Assembly (NCBI RefSeq): GCF_026113935.1
Contig: NZ_JAPEUL010000004.1
Location: forward strand, 310,001-374,000
Length of the DNA: 64,000 nucleotides
DNA from: Marinomonas rhodophyticola
Lineage (GTDB): Bacteria; Pseudomonadota; Gammaproteobacteria; Pseudomonadales; Marinomonadaceae
Direction: 5' to 3'
Positions 46,411-57,255 of this stretch are shown here, piece after piece; position 1 is the first letter of the stretch; each line of letters opens with the position of its first letter. The translations under genes were made by a program, and so were the position numbers. The notes under the pieces were generated by a model. It saw only the letters and a program-made list of their open reading frames with translations. It had not been told where the DNA came from and did no database searches.

Positions 46411-47242
46411 CGTTTGAGTCCTTTGACTGGATTGAAGACGCGTATACTCGAGGCGCATCTTGCTTGGGTAAATGAATCAATGTTAGTCCGTAATGTTGAG
46501 CAAGCTTGACGGCCAATGTGCTTGGTGAGGCTAGGTGAATCAATCTGGATAGTCCTACACGAACGGCTTTTTGTACCAGCTCAGTGCTGCATCGGCTTGA
46601 CATCAAAACACTGTGATTCTGTAAGTTTATATCCTGTTGCAGTGCATAGCCAATTACCTTATCAAGGGCATTATGTCGTCCAATGTCTTCCATGCAGACT
46701 ATTGGGCTGCCGTCAGGTGAGATTAATAGGGCACCATGCACCGCCCTGGTTTTGTTACCTAATATTTGGAACTCAGACAAACGTGATTTTAATGCGATTA
46801 GCGCCGCTTCTTCCATGACTTGGCATGGGGGAAGTGTTGCTAGATTGGGGATAGCTTGAGTTAAGGATTCTATGCCGCATAATCCGCAGCCTGTGGCACC
46901 AAGATGAGTTTGTCGTTTTTGTTTGAACTGAGCAAACCTACGTGGACTTAGCTCTACATTGATGGCAATACTGTCGATGCTAGGTGGTGTTTGCGTGCGC
47001 TGAATATTCAAATCCCGTATATCGTTAATCTGTTCAATCAGGCCTTCACTACGAGCAAAACCGACGACAAAGGCATCCAAGTGGGTTGGGGTGGCCATCA
47101 TCACGGCATAAGAAATATCATTAATACTGATGGCAAGTGGCATTTCTTCCACCAGCTCAGTCGACTCTAATGGACTTGATGTGTCACAACGATTAAAAAA
47201 TACGCGTTGCGAACTGGCAAAAGACAAAGGCGAATACTGCAT
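46403..47242 (-). CDS. fdhD: Formate dehydrogenase sulphurtransferase
   Basis: FdhD (279 aa) inserts sulphur into the molybdenum cofactor of FdhF-type enzymes, with IscS as donor. The essential C-x2-C is present as C119 and C122 (TGCGLCGIESL), at the position known from E. coli. Other marks are FVVGFARSEGLI and CMEDIGRHNALDKVIG. The gene lies upstream of ydeP, and the two overlap by 8 bases. The frame is intact. Confidence 0.94.
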   Translation of the reverse strand: MQYSPLSFASSQRVFFNRCDTSSPLESTELVEEMPLAISINDISYAVMMATPTHLDAFVVGFARSEGLIEQINDIRDLNIQRTQTPPSIDSIAINVELSPRRFAQFKQKRQTHLGATGCGLCGIESLTQAIPNLATLPPCQVMEEAALIALKSRLSEFQILGNKTRAVHGALLISPDGSPIVCMEDIGRHNALDKVIGYALQQDINLQNHSVLMSSRCSTELVQKAVRVGLSRLIHLASPSTLAVKLAQHYGLTLIHLPKQDAPRVYASSIQSKDSNDE

Positions 47243-47269
47243 AATTTAATTCAGTAGAGTTAGGGTTCA

Positions 47270-47303
47270 ATAGTGATCTTTTAATACTACGTAGAGTCAC
47301 TAT
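47270..47303. promoter_or_regulatory. Dyad-rich promoter region of fdhD
   Basis: ATAGTGA and TCACTAT form a 7-bp inverted repeat that encloses the perfect palindrome CTACGTAG at 47287-47294. It lies 28-61 bp upstream of fdhD and may be an operator. The regulator is unknown. Confidence 0.35.
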
Positions 47304-47683
47304 AAGCGTCCAATCATTTTGCCTGTGTTATATGCAAGAAAACGACAGAAATTTAGCTAATAAAATGGCTAATCTAAAAAATATCTTAGAAAAACAGTGT
47401 GAAGATGCTTTCAATAGGGTGAGTGTTTCTTTGACTGGGTAAATGCCGTATCCTACGCCGAAAAATTGAGTGTTAAATGTCCTATCCGTATGGGTTGTGT
47501 AAAACCATGGGATAAAAGGGCATGGATTGTGATTATTTTCATTCCACCAGTGGCAAGAAAATAAGCATATGCTACAAAGCATGGCTTTGTTTTTGTCCTA
47601 TATTTGAGAGTATGTACGAACTATGGGTTAGTGCATAGTTAGGTTCTTTATGGGCCATATCTTCGTTTAATGAGTTTTTATTT
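47304..47683. other. Gap between fdhD and the M23 peptidase gene
   Basis: A 380-bp stretch without a convincing gene. A 36-codon plus-strand ORF (47332-47442) lacks a ribosome-binding site. A minus-strand ORF over 47328-47582 has an unlikely composition. CATGGGATAAAAGGGCATGG near 47507 is a partial repeat. The last 60 bases probably hold the peptidase promoter. No hairpin is clear. Confidence 0.4.
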
Positions 47684-49066
47684 ATGCAATTTATAACACG
47701 CCTCTCGCGTTGGATCTTGTCTGGTCCCAGAGTTTGGTTATCTCTTATATTTGTTGTTTTTGTTATCTTGTTGTTTGTCTATGAATCGCTTGTATCACCA
47801 ACTCAGGATGTAAAAGATTTTACTTTACCCAACAGTAAAAAAGAGACAACAGTTCGAAAAGAAGCAACGACTAGAAAACCCGTTGTTAAGGAAGATACCA
47901 ATACGGATGAAGACAACGACTATGACTCTTTGGTGACAACGGATCCACTGAAAAATGTTGAAACAGTCACAGCGCCACTTCCTTCAATAGACTATGTGAT
48001 TAAGTCTGGTGATACTTTAGAGCGTATTTTTGCGCGTCTTGGGTTGTCCAGAGAGTCTATGTATGCTGTGCTTGAAGCAGATCAAGAATATCTGGTACTT
48101 GAGCCTTTACTGCCGAATGATAAGTTCACCTTTAAACTAGATGAAAACGGCGAATTGCTCTCTCTTACCCGACGTATTGATATTAGTAAAAGTGTTTCTT
48201 ATGTTCAGCATGACAGCGGTGGTTTTGTTTATGAAGAACACATTAAGCCTATCACTTATAAAGACAAAGTGGTTCATAGCAAAATAGTCGGTAACTTCTA
48301 TCTTTCGGCTAAAAAAGCCGGCTTATCTGATGCAAACATCCTCATAATTAATGATGTTTTAAAAGGCCGAGTAGATTTTCGAAAAGATGTTCGAGCCAAT
48401 GACACTTTTAATTTTGTGGTTAAAAACGGCAGTATTAATAATGTAAAAGTTGGCGAAAGCCAATTAGAAGCGTTGGAAATTACGGTTCAGGGACAAACTT
48501 ATCGTGCTTTTTTGCACTCAGATGGTCGTTTTTATGATCAGAATGGCAACAGCTTAACACCGGCTCTACTGCGTTGGCCTACCCGTAAGGAATATCGAGT
48601 TACTTCGCCTTTTAATGCTAACCGCTTGCACCCTATCACAGGCCATCCAGCGCCCCATAATGGCGTGGATCTGGGGACGCCAACAGGAACGGAAGTGTTA
48701 GCGACTGGTGATGGCATAGTGACACGTATTGCCACTCATAAGTATGCAGGCAAATATGTGGTGGTGGATTACACTGGACCTTACAGCTCACGCTTCTTGC
48801 ATTTAAGCAAAATTTTAGTGAAGCAAGGTCAAAAAGTTAAACGTGGTCAAGTTATTGCTTTGTCTGGTAATACGGGGCGTACAACAGGTGCTCATTTACA
48901 TTATGAGTTGCATGTCAGAGGACGTCCGGTTAATCCAATGACTGCTGAAATACCGACCACTCAGTCCATCTCTAAAGCCGAGCGGGTTGAATATGATGCG
49001 AACGTTAAACGTTGGCTAACTTTGATGTCTGGTGACAAAAGCGAAGGCAAAAGCATAAAACCATAA
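47684..49066 (+). CDS. M23 peptidoglycan endopeptidase, MepM-like
   Basis: A periplasmic DD-endopeptidase of the YebA/MepM type (460 aa) that opens peptidoglycan cross-links for wall growth. An N-terminal membrane anchor is at about residues 17-36 (VWLSLIFVVFVILLFVYES). An acidic linker follows, then an OapA/LysM-like domain (DYVIKSGDTLERIFARLGLS). The LytM domain has the zinc ligands in HPITGHPAPHNGVDLG and GAHLHYELHVRG. Length is normal for MepM. It is followed by a strong terminator. The frame is intact. Confidence 0.93.
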   Translation: MQFITRLSRWILSGPRVWLSLIFVVFVILLFVYESLVSPTQDVKDFTLPNSKKETTVRKEATTRKPVVKEDTNTDEDNDYDSLVTTDPLKNVETVTAPLPSIDYVIKSGDTLERIFARLGLSRESMYAVLEADQEYLVLEPLLPNDKFTFKLDENGELLSLTRRIDISKSVSYVQHDSGGFVYEEHIKPITYKDKVVHSKIVGNFYLSAKKAGLSDANILIINDVLKGRVDFRKDVRANDTFNFVVKNGSINNVKVGESQLEALEITVQGQTYRAFLHSDGRFYDQNGNSLTPALLRWPTRKEYRVTSPFNANRLHPITGHPAPHNGVDLGTPTGTEVLATGDGIVTRIATHKYAGKYVVVDYTGPYSSRFLHLSKILVKQGQKVKRGQVIALSGNTGRTTGAHLHYELHVRGRPVNPMTAEIPTTQSISKAERVEYDANVKRWLTLMSGDKSEGKSIKP

Positions 49067-49101
49067 TGAGTCAGCCATATGGGTGACGCTGATTAAGTGA
49101 A

Positions 49102-49137
49102 AAAAGGCACTCTCACCATGAGGTGCCTTTTGTTTTT
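49102..49137 (+). terminator. Terminator between peptidase and TRAP genes
   Basis: AAAAGGCAC pairs with GTGCCTTTT, with inner CTC/GAG pairing, and is followed by a T-run. It ends the peptidase transcript. The opposite A-run lets it also serve the convergent TRAP operon. Confidence 0.85.
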
Positions 49138-49153
49138 GGCCGCGCAGAACGTT

Positions 49154-51278
49154 TTAGGCCGTCTTTTTAAAAGATCTATTCCCCATCACAAACAGCGCCA
49201 AGAAAATACCAAGACCGATAAATTGAATCCAAAGGGCCAAATCCGGCCATAGCATCATGATAGAAGCGATCAATGCAATCAGTCGAGTTAGTAAGGACAG
49301 TTTGTCTTCTAAATATCCCTCCATGGCGCCAACCAAAGCATACATACCAAAAATAGCGAAGAATGACAGGCGTAGTAATGTTTCGCTATCACCACCAATT
49401 AATGGGGTATATGCCATTAAAAGAGGCACAATGTACAACCCTTTTGCTAATTTCCATGCTGTCATCCCTGTTAGCATTGGCGGTGTTTTGGCAATGGCGG
49501 CCGCAGCAAAAGCGGTTAAGCAGACTGGCGGGGTGACGTTACTGTCTTGGGACAACCAAAATATGATCATATGGGCAGTGACCAATATCATGGCAACACT
49601 TTGCGCCCCTAGCGCTTGATCCATTAGCATGCTTTTGAAATCGTTAGGCACTTGTGTTAGTAAAGCTTGCGCTTGCTCCATCGGCATACCTTGGGCCAAT
49701 GCTGCGATGGCGGAAGGATCGACCAGCATAAACACCGCACTGGCTGCTTCGGGTAAATTGCCTGTCGTCATCATCTCTAATAATTGGCTTTCGGCAATCA
49801 AGTTGAACAAGGCTGGTGCAGAGAGTGTGCCCAGTACAATATAGGCGGCCGTTACAGGCAGACCCATGCCTAAAATTAAGGACGCAATCGCCACCAGAAT
49901 AATGGTGAAGAGCAAGCTTCCGCCCGCCCAATTGGTAATCAAAATAGAAAAGGTATTGCCTACACCGGTGGTGCTGATCACATTAACGACTAAACCAATA
50001 CCGACAAGCAACACCGCGGTGGTTGACATGTTTTTTGCCCCTTGCGCCATGGCATCAAGAACGGCAGCAGGTCCCATTCGGTGTTTGCTAGATAAAAATG
50101 AAGCGGCAATTACGGCTAGAATGCTGATGCCTGCGGCGTAAGTTGGGGTAAAGCCTTGGATTAACAATGTTACTAACACGCCAAGCGGTACGATGTGATG
50201 CCAGCCATCTTTGAGAACTTGGAGTATGTCGACGGCATTGTCACTTTCTGTCGCGATCACTTTACTGCGTTTGGCTTCCACACGCACAAAGAACCCGACG
50301 GAAAGAAAATAAAGTAGCGCTGGAATGGCCGCGACACTGATGATCGTCACGTAGGAGACTTGTGTATAGGATGCCATAATAAAGGCACCGGCCCCCATAA
50401 CTGGGGGCATAAGTTGTCCACCTGTAGAAGCCGCCGCTTCTACGCCTGCGGCAAAGCGTGCTGGGAATCCAGCTTTACGCATTAATGGAATGGTAATGAC
50501 ACCAGTGGATACTGTATTGGCAACAGAGGAGCCTGATACTGAAGCCCATTAAGCCCGAGCCGAGTACGGCAACAAAACCTGGTCCACCAATCATCTTGCT
50601 GGCAAGTGAGCGAGATAGATCAATGATAAAATCGCCTGCACCAGACTTGACTAAAAAAGCGCCGAACAAAATAAACATGAAGACAAAGCTCCATGAGATC
50701 CTAGAGATGGAACCAAACATACCGTCTGTGCTGAAAAAACTGCGATACAGTAAGGTTTCAAGGCTCAGGCCAGGAAAATTAAACATGCCTCCTAGCCAAC
50801 TTCCCCAGAGGACGACATAGGTCAATGCGACAAGGATAAGGAAAGGGATAAACCAGCCGCTGGTTCGGCGAATAAGCTCAAGCGACAATAACACCGCCAT
50901 ACTGGATACAATCCAATCGGAGGTGTTGAACGTTACTCCTCTGGCATAAAGTGCGTCTTCAAAAAAGACGATATAAAGCACCATGCCAATTAGCGCAAAT
51001 ACGATGGCGCCGTCGATACATAGCGCGGTTTTGCTGTCTCGCCATTTAGGGTTGGCTGGAATCAGCAAAGCACATAGGATACCGAAGCCAGAAAAATGAA
51101 AAGCAGAGACCCAAAGTTCAGGCAGTGTGGCGATAGTGTTAATATAAATATGTGCCGTTGCCAAAAAAATCGACAGGATAAAAACGAACCTATTTAGCCA
51201 AGGGCCAGAACGGTATTTTGTTTCGAAATCGTCAAGATTGATGTCTTGAGGTGCGGTGGGTTGCGATGAAGCAGTCAT
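49154..51278 (-). CDS. TRAP transporter fused 4TM/12TM permease (frameshift)
   Basis: A fused TRAP permease (about 708 aa) that joins the small and large membrane subunits, as is usual in TAXI-type systems. The N-terminal part has the segment ELIRRTSGWFIPFLILVALT. The core has FSTDGMFGSISRISWSFVFM, and after repair GSVSGSSVANTVSTGVITIP, the family signature. An extra base at 50542-50543 breaks that signature. After the break come GGQLMPPVMGAGAFIMASY and GMGLPVTAAYIVLGTLSAPA. ATG 51278 has AGGTAG upstream; the longer in-frame start is less likely. It pairs with the TAXI binding protein. Confidence 0.9.
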
Positions 51279-51388
51279 AGACAAGCTACCTTTATAAGAG
51301 CAAAAGAACGTGTTGAGCAAGAAGAAAAGTGTCGCGCCGCACAGGCGTACGACGCGATAACCCTTGTATGTCTTGTTATTTTGCGCTG

Positions 51389-52417
51389 TTATTTTGCGAT
51401 TAGGCGAGTTGGTATATTAATACCGCGTTCACGATAATAACGTGCGGCGCCTGGATGCAAGGGTACAGGCAGTCCTTCGATGGCTTTTTCTATCGACATC
51501 ACCGACGTTGCTTTATGGATAGCACTGAGGTAGGAGAGGTTTTCATACAGTGACTTGGTCAGTTCGTAGACATCCTCTTCTGATAAATCTGCACGCGTTG
51601 CTAAGAAGTTAGGCTGAGCGACTGTATTAATGTCTTTGGTTTGACCTGGGTAGGTGTTGGCAGGGATGACGTAGCGAGTCCATAACTCGTAATTGCCGTT
51701 TGCTTGTTTGATTTGCTCATCGGTAAAGTCTAGTACTTTGACTTTGTCGCCCATCGAAGCATAAAGACGTGTCACTGCGCTGACCGGTACACCTGCAGGA
51801 GTGTTCATACCATCTATGTTGCCATTTTGCATGGCATCTGCGCTGGCACCATAGCCCATATAAGCAAGGGCAAATTTGTCTGGGTCAATGTCTAAGCCTT
51901 TGAGTTGTTGGCGACCAGAGCCTTCTGTTCCTGAGTTTTTAGTGCCAATTGAGAATTTATGATTGGTATCCTCAAGGCCTTTCAAGTCGGCGACTGTGCC
52001 TGTTTTGGCTAAATCGGATTTGAGTACAAAGTGCTCGACGTTTTGCCACAACATAGAGACAGAGCGAAGTTCGGTTTGCTTGCCTGAGCTTTCAAATGGA
52101 CCTTCTCCATCCCACGCCCAAGCACCATAAAGCCCTTGTAGAATAGCGAATTGAGCTTGATTTTCACGCAAAAGCTTGATGTTCTCACCGGATCCAGCCG
52201 AGCTGATTGCTGATACAGAAAGGCCAAATTTAGGCTCGAGTTTGACTTTACTTAGCGTGGCTATCGCCACACCAACAGGATAATAAGTACCACCTGTTGA
52301 GGCCGTTGCTAAAATGTAGTTGCGGTTCTCCGCAGCGGATACGTTTCCTGCTGATAGGGCAATCGCTGCTGCCGTTGCAGTAGAAAGAAGCGTTTTGGTA
52401 ACAAATCCCAATTTCAT
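51389..52417 (-). CDS. TAXI-family TRAP binding protein
   Basis: A TAXI periplasmic receptor (342 aa) for the fused TRAP permease downstream, 110 bp away. It has a signal peptide (MKLGFVTKTLLSTATAAAIA, cleavage after VSA). Family marks are ILATASTGGTYYPVGVAIA, GTKNSGTEGSGRQQLKG and MQNGNIDGMNTPAGVPVSAV, then HPGAARYYRERG at the end. TAXI ligands are often glutamate- or dicarboxylate-like, but this one is unknown. A 13-bp tandem duplication overlaps its stop codon. The frame is intact. Confidence 0.93.
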   Translation of the reverse strand: MKLGFVTKTLLSTATAAAIALSAGNVSAAENRNYILATASTGGTYYPVGVAIATLSKVKLEPKFGLSVSAISSAGSGENIKLLRENQAQFAILQGLYGAWAWDGEGPFESSGKQTELRSVSMLWQNVEHFVLKSDLAKTGTVADLKGLEDTNHKFSIGTKNSGTEGSGRQQLKGLDIDPDKFALAYMGYGASADAMQNGNIDGMNTPAGVPVSAVTRLYASMGDKVKVLDFTDEQIKQANGNYELWTRYVIPANTYPGQTKDINTVAQPNFLATRADLSEEDVYELTKSLYENLSYLSAIHKATSVMSIEKAIEGLPVPLHPGAARYYRERGINIPTRLIAK

Positions 52418-52694
52418 ATTATTTTTCTCCTAGTTAGTGGGGTTAGTTAAATAACCTATAGCGATTTTCATGCCAGATATTTATCTATTTGATATTTATG
52501 GCTTTATTTTAATAATGTCAGTGATCTTTCATTTTTTGTGCACATATGCGCTATTTGTTGCTTATAGATGAGGTTTCCATATCGGCAAAAAGTTGCTTAT
52601 GATAAAAGCGAGTAAAGACAGACCATAGCAGGGTATTAAAGCCTTTATTCTTTTTTACATGAGCAATTTTTTGCCGATGGGGTAAGGTAAGGAA

Positions 52695-53312
52695 ATGATG
52701 AGAGAAAGCCATAATATTCGTGTTGTACTGTTCGATTTGGGCAATGTTTTGGTTGATTTAGGCGACATTTCCGAAATGCATGCTATGTTGAATACTCAAG
52801 GTGAAGAGTCTGAGATTTGGCTGAAGTGGTTACGTTCACCAACCGTAGCAGCCTTTGATTCTGGTAAAATTACCTTTGACCAATTTGCAGATAGACTGTT
52901 AAAGGAAGTAAACAGTAATATAGACAAGGAGACATTTAAGGCGTCTTTTAAGGCATGGCCCAGAGGCTTGTTTGCAGGAGCGCTTGAGTTGGTTGAGTCG
53001 GTTAAGCCGGAATATCATCGAGCTATTCTATCGAATACAAATGCGGCGCACTGGCCTAGGCTCATGGATGAAATGGCACTCGCAGGTAAATTTCACAGTT
53101 ATTATGCTTCTCATTTGGTGGGCTTTGTGAAGCCTGATGACGCCATTTATCAGCATGTTATTGAGCAGTTACAGGTTTTGCCTGAACAAATTTTGTTTAT
53201 TGATGATAATCAAGTGAATATCGATACCGCGAATCGGTTAGGCATGCAGGCCTATCGAGTAAAGGGGGTTGATGAAGCTCGAGATGTGCTTTATCGATAC
53301 GGAGTTATTTAG
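52695..53312 (+). CDS. HAD-like phosphatase, YihX type
   Basis: A HAD-superfamily hydrolase (205 aa) of the IA group. Motif I is VVLFDLGNVLVD with D14; as in YihX, the second position is Gly-Asn rather than Asp. Motif II is RAILSNTNAAHW, and motif IV is ILFIDDNQVNIDTANRLG. YihX removes phosphate from glucose-1-phosphate; the substrate here is not known. It is a single gene, with a 277-bp promoter gap shared with the divergent TAXI gene. The frame is intact. Confidence 0.88.
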   Translation: MMRESHNIRVVLFDLGNVLVDLGDISEMHAMLNTQGEESEIWLKWLRSPTVAAFDSGKITFDQFADRLLKEVNSNIDKETFKASFKAWPRGLFAGALELVESVKPEYHRAILSNTNAAHWPRLMDEMALAGKFHSYYASHLVGFVKPDDAIYQHVIEQLQVLPEQILFIDDNQVNIDTANRLGMQAYRVKGVDEARDVLYRYGVI

Positions 53313-53375
53313 TAAAGATAGTGAGATGGCAAAAGCCATGTTGCTTTGAACCTTCATTAAGCGGTTGGGGTGTGA

Positions 53376-54141
53376 ATGCTATTTAGTCCTGGGGTTTCTA
53401 TGCGTACTTTTGATGGGCAATCTTCTACTTATTATTCACGCACTCGGCCTTTGTATCCGGCTGAGCTCTATTATTGGTTATCTCAGCAAGTAACTTCGCC
53501 TAGCGTGGTGTGGGATTGTGCTTGTGGCACGGGACAGGCTTCTGTTGATCTGGCGGCGTATTTTGATCGTGTAGAAGCATCTGACATAAGCGAATCACAA
53601 ATCACCGCAGCGACACCGCATCGCAAAGTGAATTATCAAGTTTGCCCAGCTGAAAAGACCCCTTATCCAGATCATTATTTTGATGTAGTGTGTGTGGCTC
53701 ATGCATTGCATTGGTTTGATTTAGAGGCTTTTTGGACAGAGCTTAAACGTGTTTTAAAGCCTGGTGGGATGTTCGTTTGCTGGGGATATAACTGGTTGCA
53801 GGTAGGGGAGGCTGAGGACAAAGCCATTGCAGAGTCTGTGTTGCCGCATTTGACGACTTATTGGCCCCCTCAGAGCCGTTTATTATGGAATCAGTATCGG
53901 GATATTCAATTTCCTTTTGCCTTAATGGATGTTCCTGAGTTTGAGACTCAATTGCCATTGGACTGTTACGCAAACCTTGGACTTTATTCGAACCTGGTCA
54001 GCCTCTCAATTACGCATACAAGAGCAAGGCGAGGATTTTTTAGTAAACGCATCACCCATTATTCGCGACGCTTGGTCAGAGCCGAGTAAGAAACAAGAAG
54101 TGCGTTTGCCATTTTTTGTCAAGGCTGGACGGTTTACCTGA
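53376..54141 (+). CDS. Class I SAM-dependent methyltransferase (frameshift)
   Basis: A small-molecule methyltransferase (about 254 aa). The SAM motif I is VWDCACGTGQASVDLA, and PYPDHYFDVVCVAHALHWFD and ELKRVLKPGGMFVCWGYN are motifs II and III. One extra base near 53970 shifts the last third. Removing it gives DCYQTLDFIRTWSASQLRI, typical of the family, and the end at 54141. The start could be 53376 or 53400; both have a GGGG-type site. The substrate is unknown. A role in cofactor or lipid methylation cannot be told apart. Confidence 0.85.
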
Positions 54142-54239
54142 TTCTATTTTGTCATAAGACTAAAGTGGAATAGATTGTCATGCTTGGCGGGTTATAGTAG
54201 TTCAGCATCCGAATAACAAATTTAACAATGGAGCGGGTT

Positions 54240-56198
54240 ATGAAGTCATCATATAGCGCAACCTCAAATGAGGCGGCAAAAAATGCCAATGTGAGTCAAG
54301 CAGAATTTGAAAAACGCTATCAGGAGTCGATTGAAAACCCAGATCAATTTTGGGGTCGAGAAGGCAAGCGTTTGGATTGGTTCTCACCTTATACAAAAGT
54401 CAAAAATACCTCTTTTAAACGTGGTCAAGTAAGCATTAAATGGTTTGAAGATGGTGAGCTTAACGTAGCCTACAATTGCATTGATCGCCATTTAGCATTG
54501 TCTGCTAACAAAGTCGCTTATTACTGTGAAGGCGATAAAGAAAGTGATGACAAAATAGCGATTACCTATCAAACGTTGCACGATGAAGTCGGTCGCTTAG
54601 CCAATCTTTTAAAGCGTCAGGGTGTCAAAAAAGGCGACCGTGTCGCTATCTATATGCCGATGATTCCACAGGCCGTATACGCCATGCTGGCTTGCGCTAG
54701 AATTGGTGCTATCCATTCGGTTATTTTTGGCGGCTTTTCTGCTCATGCTATTGCCGATCGACTCAACGATTGCGAAGTGAAGTTAGTGATTACCGCCGAC
54801 GAAGGTCGACGAGCTGGCAATACCATTCCCCTTAAGCATAATGTTGATATGGCATTAAGTAACAATGCTTGTCCATCAGTAGAAGCGGTTGTGGTGTATC
54901 GCTATACTCAAAAGGACGTGCCTTGGTTTGAAGGGCGAGATCTAGACTGGGCAGCTGAAGTTAAAAGCGAAAGTACCCAGTGCCCAGCTGAACCGATGAA
55001 CGCGGAAGATCCACTCTTTATTCTTTATACTTCTGGCTCAACGGGCAAACCAAAAGGCGTGGTACACACCACTGGCGGTTACTTGGTTTATGCGTCTTTA
55101 ACTCATGAGTTGGTGTTTGATCTTAAGCCTGATGACATTTATTGGTGTGCCGCTGATGTCGGTTGGATTACAGGCCACAGTTATATGGTCTATGGGCCAT
55201 TAGCGAATGGCGCGACCAGTATCTTGTTTGAAGGGGTACCGACTTATCCCGATTCTGGCAGAATTGGTCGCGTTGTTGACAAATTTGGTGTCACCATTCT
55301 GTATACGGCGCCAACGGCTATTCGTGCGTTGATGGCAAAAGGCGATGAGGCGACTTGTTCTAGTCATCGTGATTCATTGCGAGTGCTAGGTAGTGTGGGC
55401 GAGCCTATTAACCCTGAAGCTTGGTCTTGGTATTACAGTGAGATTGGTAAATCTTCTTGTCCTATAGTGGATACTTGGTGGCAAACAGAAACGGGTGGCA
55501 TGATGATGTCGCCACGGATAGTCCAAGCGGATGTGAAACCTGGCTCTTGTACTGGTCCTTTATATGGTGTGCTGCCAGCGTTAGTGGATGCCCAAGGTAC
55601 TTTGCTAAATGAGCAAGGCGTGCAAGTGGACGGGGGCTTAGTGATCACGGATTCTTGGCCTGGCCAAGCTCGTACCGTGTACGGTGACCATGATCGTTTT
55701 GAGCAGACGTACTTCAGTACGTTTGAGGGGATGTATTTTACTGGTGATGGTGCGTCAAGAGATGCGGACGGACATTATTGGATCACTGGGCGCATGGATG
55801 ATGTCCTGAACGTGTCCGGTCACCGTTTAGGCACCGCTGAGATAGAAAGCGCGTTGGTTGCGCACCCTGCGGTCGCGGAAGCCGCTATTGTTGGTTATCC
55901 TCATGACATTAAGGGGCAAGGTATTTATGTTTATGTCAGTGCTGTCGCCGGTGTCGTGCCGGATGAGGAATTGACTAAGTCGCTGAAACAATTTGTCCGC
56001 CAAGAAATTGGTCCGATTGCCACGCCAGATTTGATTCAGTGGGCGAGTAAAGGATTACCAAAAACGCGATCTGGTAAGATCATGCGACGCATTCTAAGGA
56101 AGATTGCTGCTAATGAACATGATCAACTTGGTGACACAAGTACACTCGCTGATCCAAGTGTGGTTGATGATTTAATCGAAAACCGTTTAAATGTGTGA
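54240..56198 (+). CDS. acs: Acetyl-CoA synthetase
   Basis: The AMP-forming acetate-CoA ligase (652 aa). Marks are the AMP motif [40 protein letters not shown] and [14 protein letters not shown], with [15 protein letters not shown] near the C-terminus holding the Lys acetylated in other species. ATG 54240 is chosen over 54228, since GGAG lies 6 bases before it. It is followed 28 bp later by a response-regulator gene, which may control it. The frame is intact. Confidence 0.95.
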   Translation: MKSSYSATSNEAAKNANVSQAEFEKRYQESIENPDQFWGREGKRLDWFSPYTKVKNTSFKRGQVSIKWFEDGELNVAYNCIDRHLALSANKVAYYCEGDKESDDKIAITYQTLHDEVGRLANLLKRQGVKKGDRVAIYMPMIPQAVYAMLACARIGAIHSVIFGGFSAHAIADRLNDCEVKLVITADEGRRAGNTIPLKHNVDMALSNNACPSVEAVVVYRYTQKDVPWFEGRDLDWAAEVKSESTQCPAEPMNAEDPLFILYTSGSTGKPKGVVHTTGGYLVYASLTHELVFDLKPDDIYWCAADVGWITGHSYMVYGPLANGATSILFEGVPTYPDSGRIGRVVDKFGVTILYTAPTAIRALMAKGDEATCSSHRDSLRVLGSVGEPINPEAWSWYYSEIGKSSCPIVDTWWQTETGGMMMSPRIVQADVKPGSCTGPLYGVLPALVDAQGTLLNEQGVQVDGGLVITDSWPGQARTVYGDHDRFEQTYFSTFEGMYFTGDGASRDADGHYWITGRMDDVLNVSGHRLGTAEIESALVAHPAVAEAAIVGYPHDIKGQGIYVYVSAVAGVVPDEELTKSLKQFVRQEIGPIATPDLIQWASKGLPKTRSGKIMRRILRKIAANEHDQLGDTSTLADPSVVDDLIENRLNV

Positions 56199-56226
56199 CC
56201 GTTTACATGTTTAAAAAGGACAGAGA

Positions 56227-56881
56227 GTGATTTCACTTGTTATCGCGGATGATCATCCCTTGTTCCGTAGCGCGCTATCTGGTGCGCTACGGGCGGAGAT
56301 AGAAGGTATTGTTATAGTGGAATCCCATGATTTGGATTCCACTTTGCAATGTTTGGGCAATCTAAACGATCTTGATTTGTTGCTGCTGGACTTAAATATG
56401 CCTGGTAGTGGCGATTTATATGGATTGGTTCGAATTCGCAAAGACTTTCCAGATGTTCCCGTGGCAGTCATTTCTGGCAGTGAAGACAGCACAATGGTCG
56501 CAAAAGTCATTGATGCTGGTGCGCTTGGGTTTATTCCGAAGACCAGCGAGTCCCGCAACTTATGTGCAAGCTATTCATGCTATTTTGGCGGGCGATATCT
56601 GGTTGCCGGAGGATCTCAGGCTAGTGGTTGCTAATCAACCCAAGCCTGATCTATCAATGCAAAATAAAGTGGCAGAATTGACGCCTCAACAATACAAAGT
56701 GCTGTGCTATTTGCATGAAGGCTTGTTGAATAAGCAAATTGCCTACGAGTTGTCTATCTCGGAAGCGACGGTTAAGGCACACATTACCGCGATTTTTCGT
56801 AAGTTGGAAATCAATAACAGAACACAAGCTGTGTTGGTTGCCAGTGACTTGAAACTACACATGTCGTCGTCACAGAGTTAA
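56227..56881 (+). CDS. LuxR/FixJ-type response regulator (frameshift)
   Basis: A two-domain response regulator (about 217 aa). The receiver domain has [16 protein letters not shown] and [13 protein letters not shown], with the phospho-acceptor Asp in LLLDLNMPG. The LuxR-type HTH has [20 protein letters not shown] and [17 protein letters not shown]. An extra C in CCC at 56551-56554 breaks the linker; repair gives [20 protein letters not shown]. The start is GTG 56227, with AAGGA upstream. The proximity to acs recalls ErdR-type control of acetate/ethanol genes, but that is an inference. The stop overlaps the convergent yidD gene by 4 bases. Confidence 0.88.
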
Positions 56882-57138
56882 CTTTTTTCCTCTATCTTGT
56901 TGGTCTTTTCTTTGTTGCATTGGCATGCAGGAACAGGGTCAATACCGCCCTCGTGCCATGGATGACATTTCGATAATCGTCTCAGTCCAAGATACACGCC
57001 TTTTATTACCCCATACATTTCAATTGCCTGAATCATGTATTGAGAGCAACTCGGATAAAAACGACAGTTGTTTCCCAATAGTGGGCTAATAAAGAATTGG
57101 TAGCCTTTTACCAGTTGAATAAATATTTTTCTAACCAT
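56878..57138 (-). CDS. yidD: Membrane protein insertion efficiency factor
   Basis: YidD (86 aa), a small amphipathic protein that helps YidC insert inner-membrane proteins. Marks are [25 protein letters not shown] and the end motif [17 protein letters not shown], typical of the family. It is normally found beside rnpA and yidC; here it stands alone, convergent with the response regulator, with a 4-base overlap of stops. The frame is intact. Confidence 0.93.
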   Translation of the reverse strand: MVRKIFIQLVKGYQFFISPLLGNNCRFYPSCSQYMIQAIEMYGVIKGVYLGLRRLSKCHPWHEGGIDPVPACQCNKEKTNKIEEKS

Positions 57139-57255
57139 TTTTTATCATACTATTTTTTGTGAGGGACATTGGCGAATCGGCAGGCGTCATTTTAGTGTAT
57201 ATAGTAGCGTCTATTTGTTAATCTAAAAGAAATATATGATAGAGCTTTTTATTTT

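Noticed and set aside
47332-47442. 36-codon plus-strand ORF upstream of the M23 peptidase gene
   Set aside because: No ribosome-binding site and no recognisable pattern; random ORFs of this length are common.
47328-47582. 84-codon minus-strand ORF in the fdhD/peptidase gap
   Set aside because: Composition rich in Cys, Phe and Trp without family features; no start signal.
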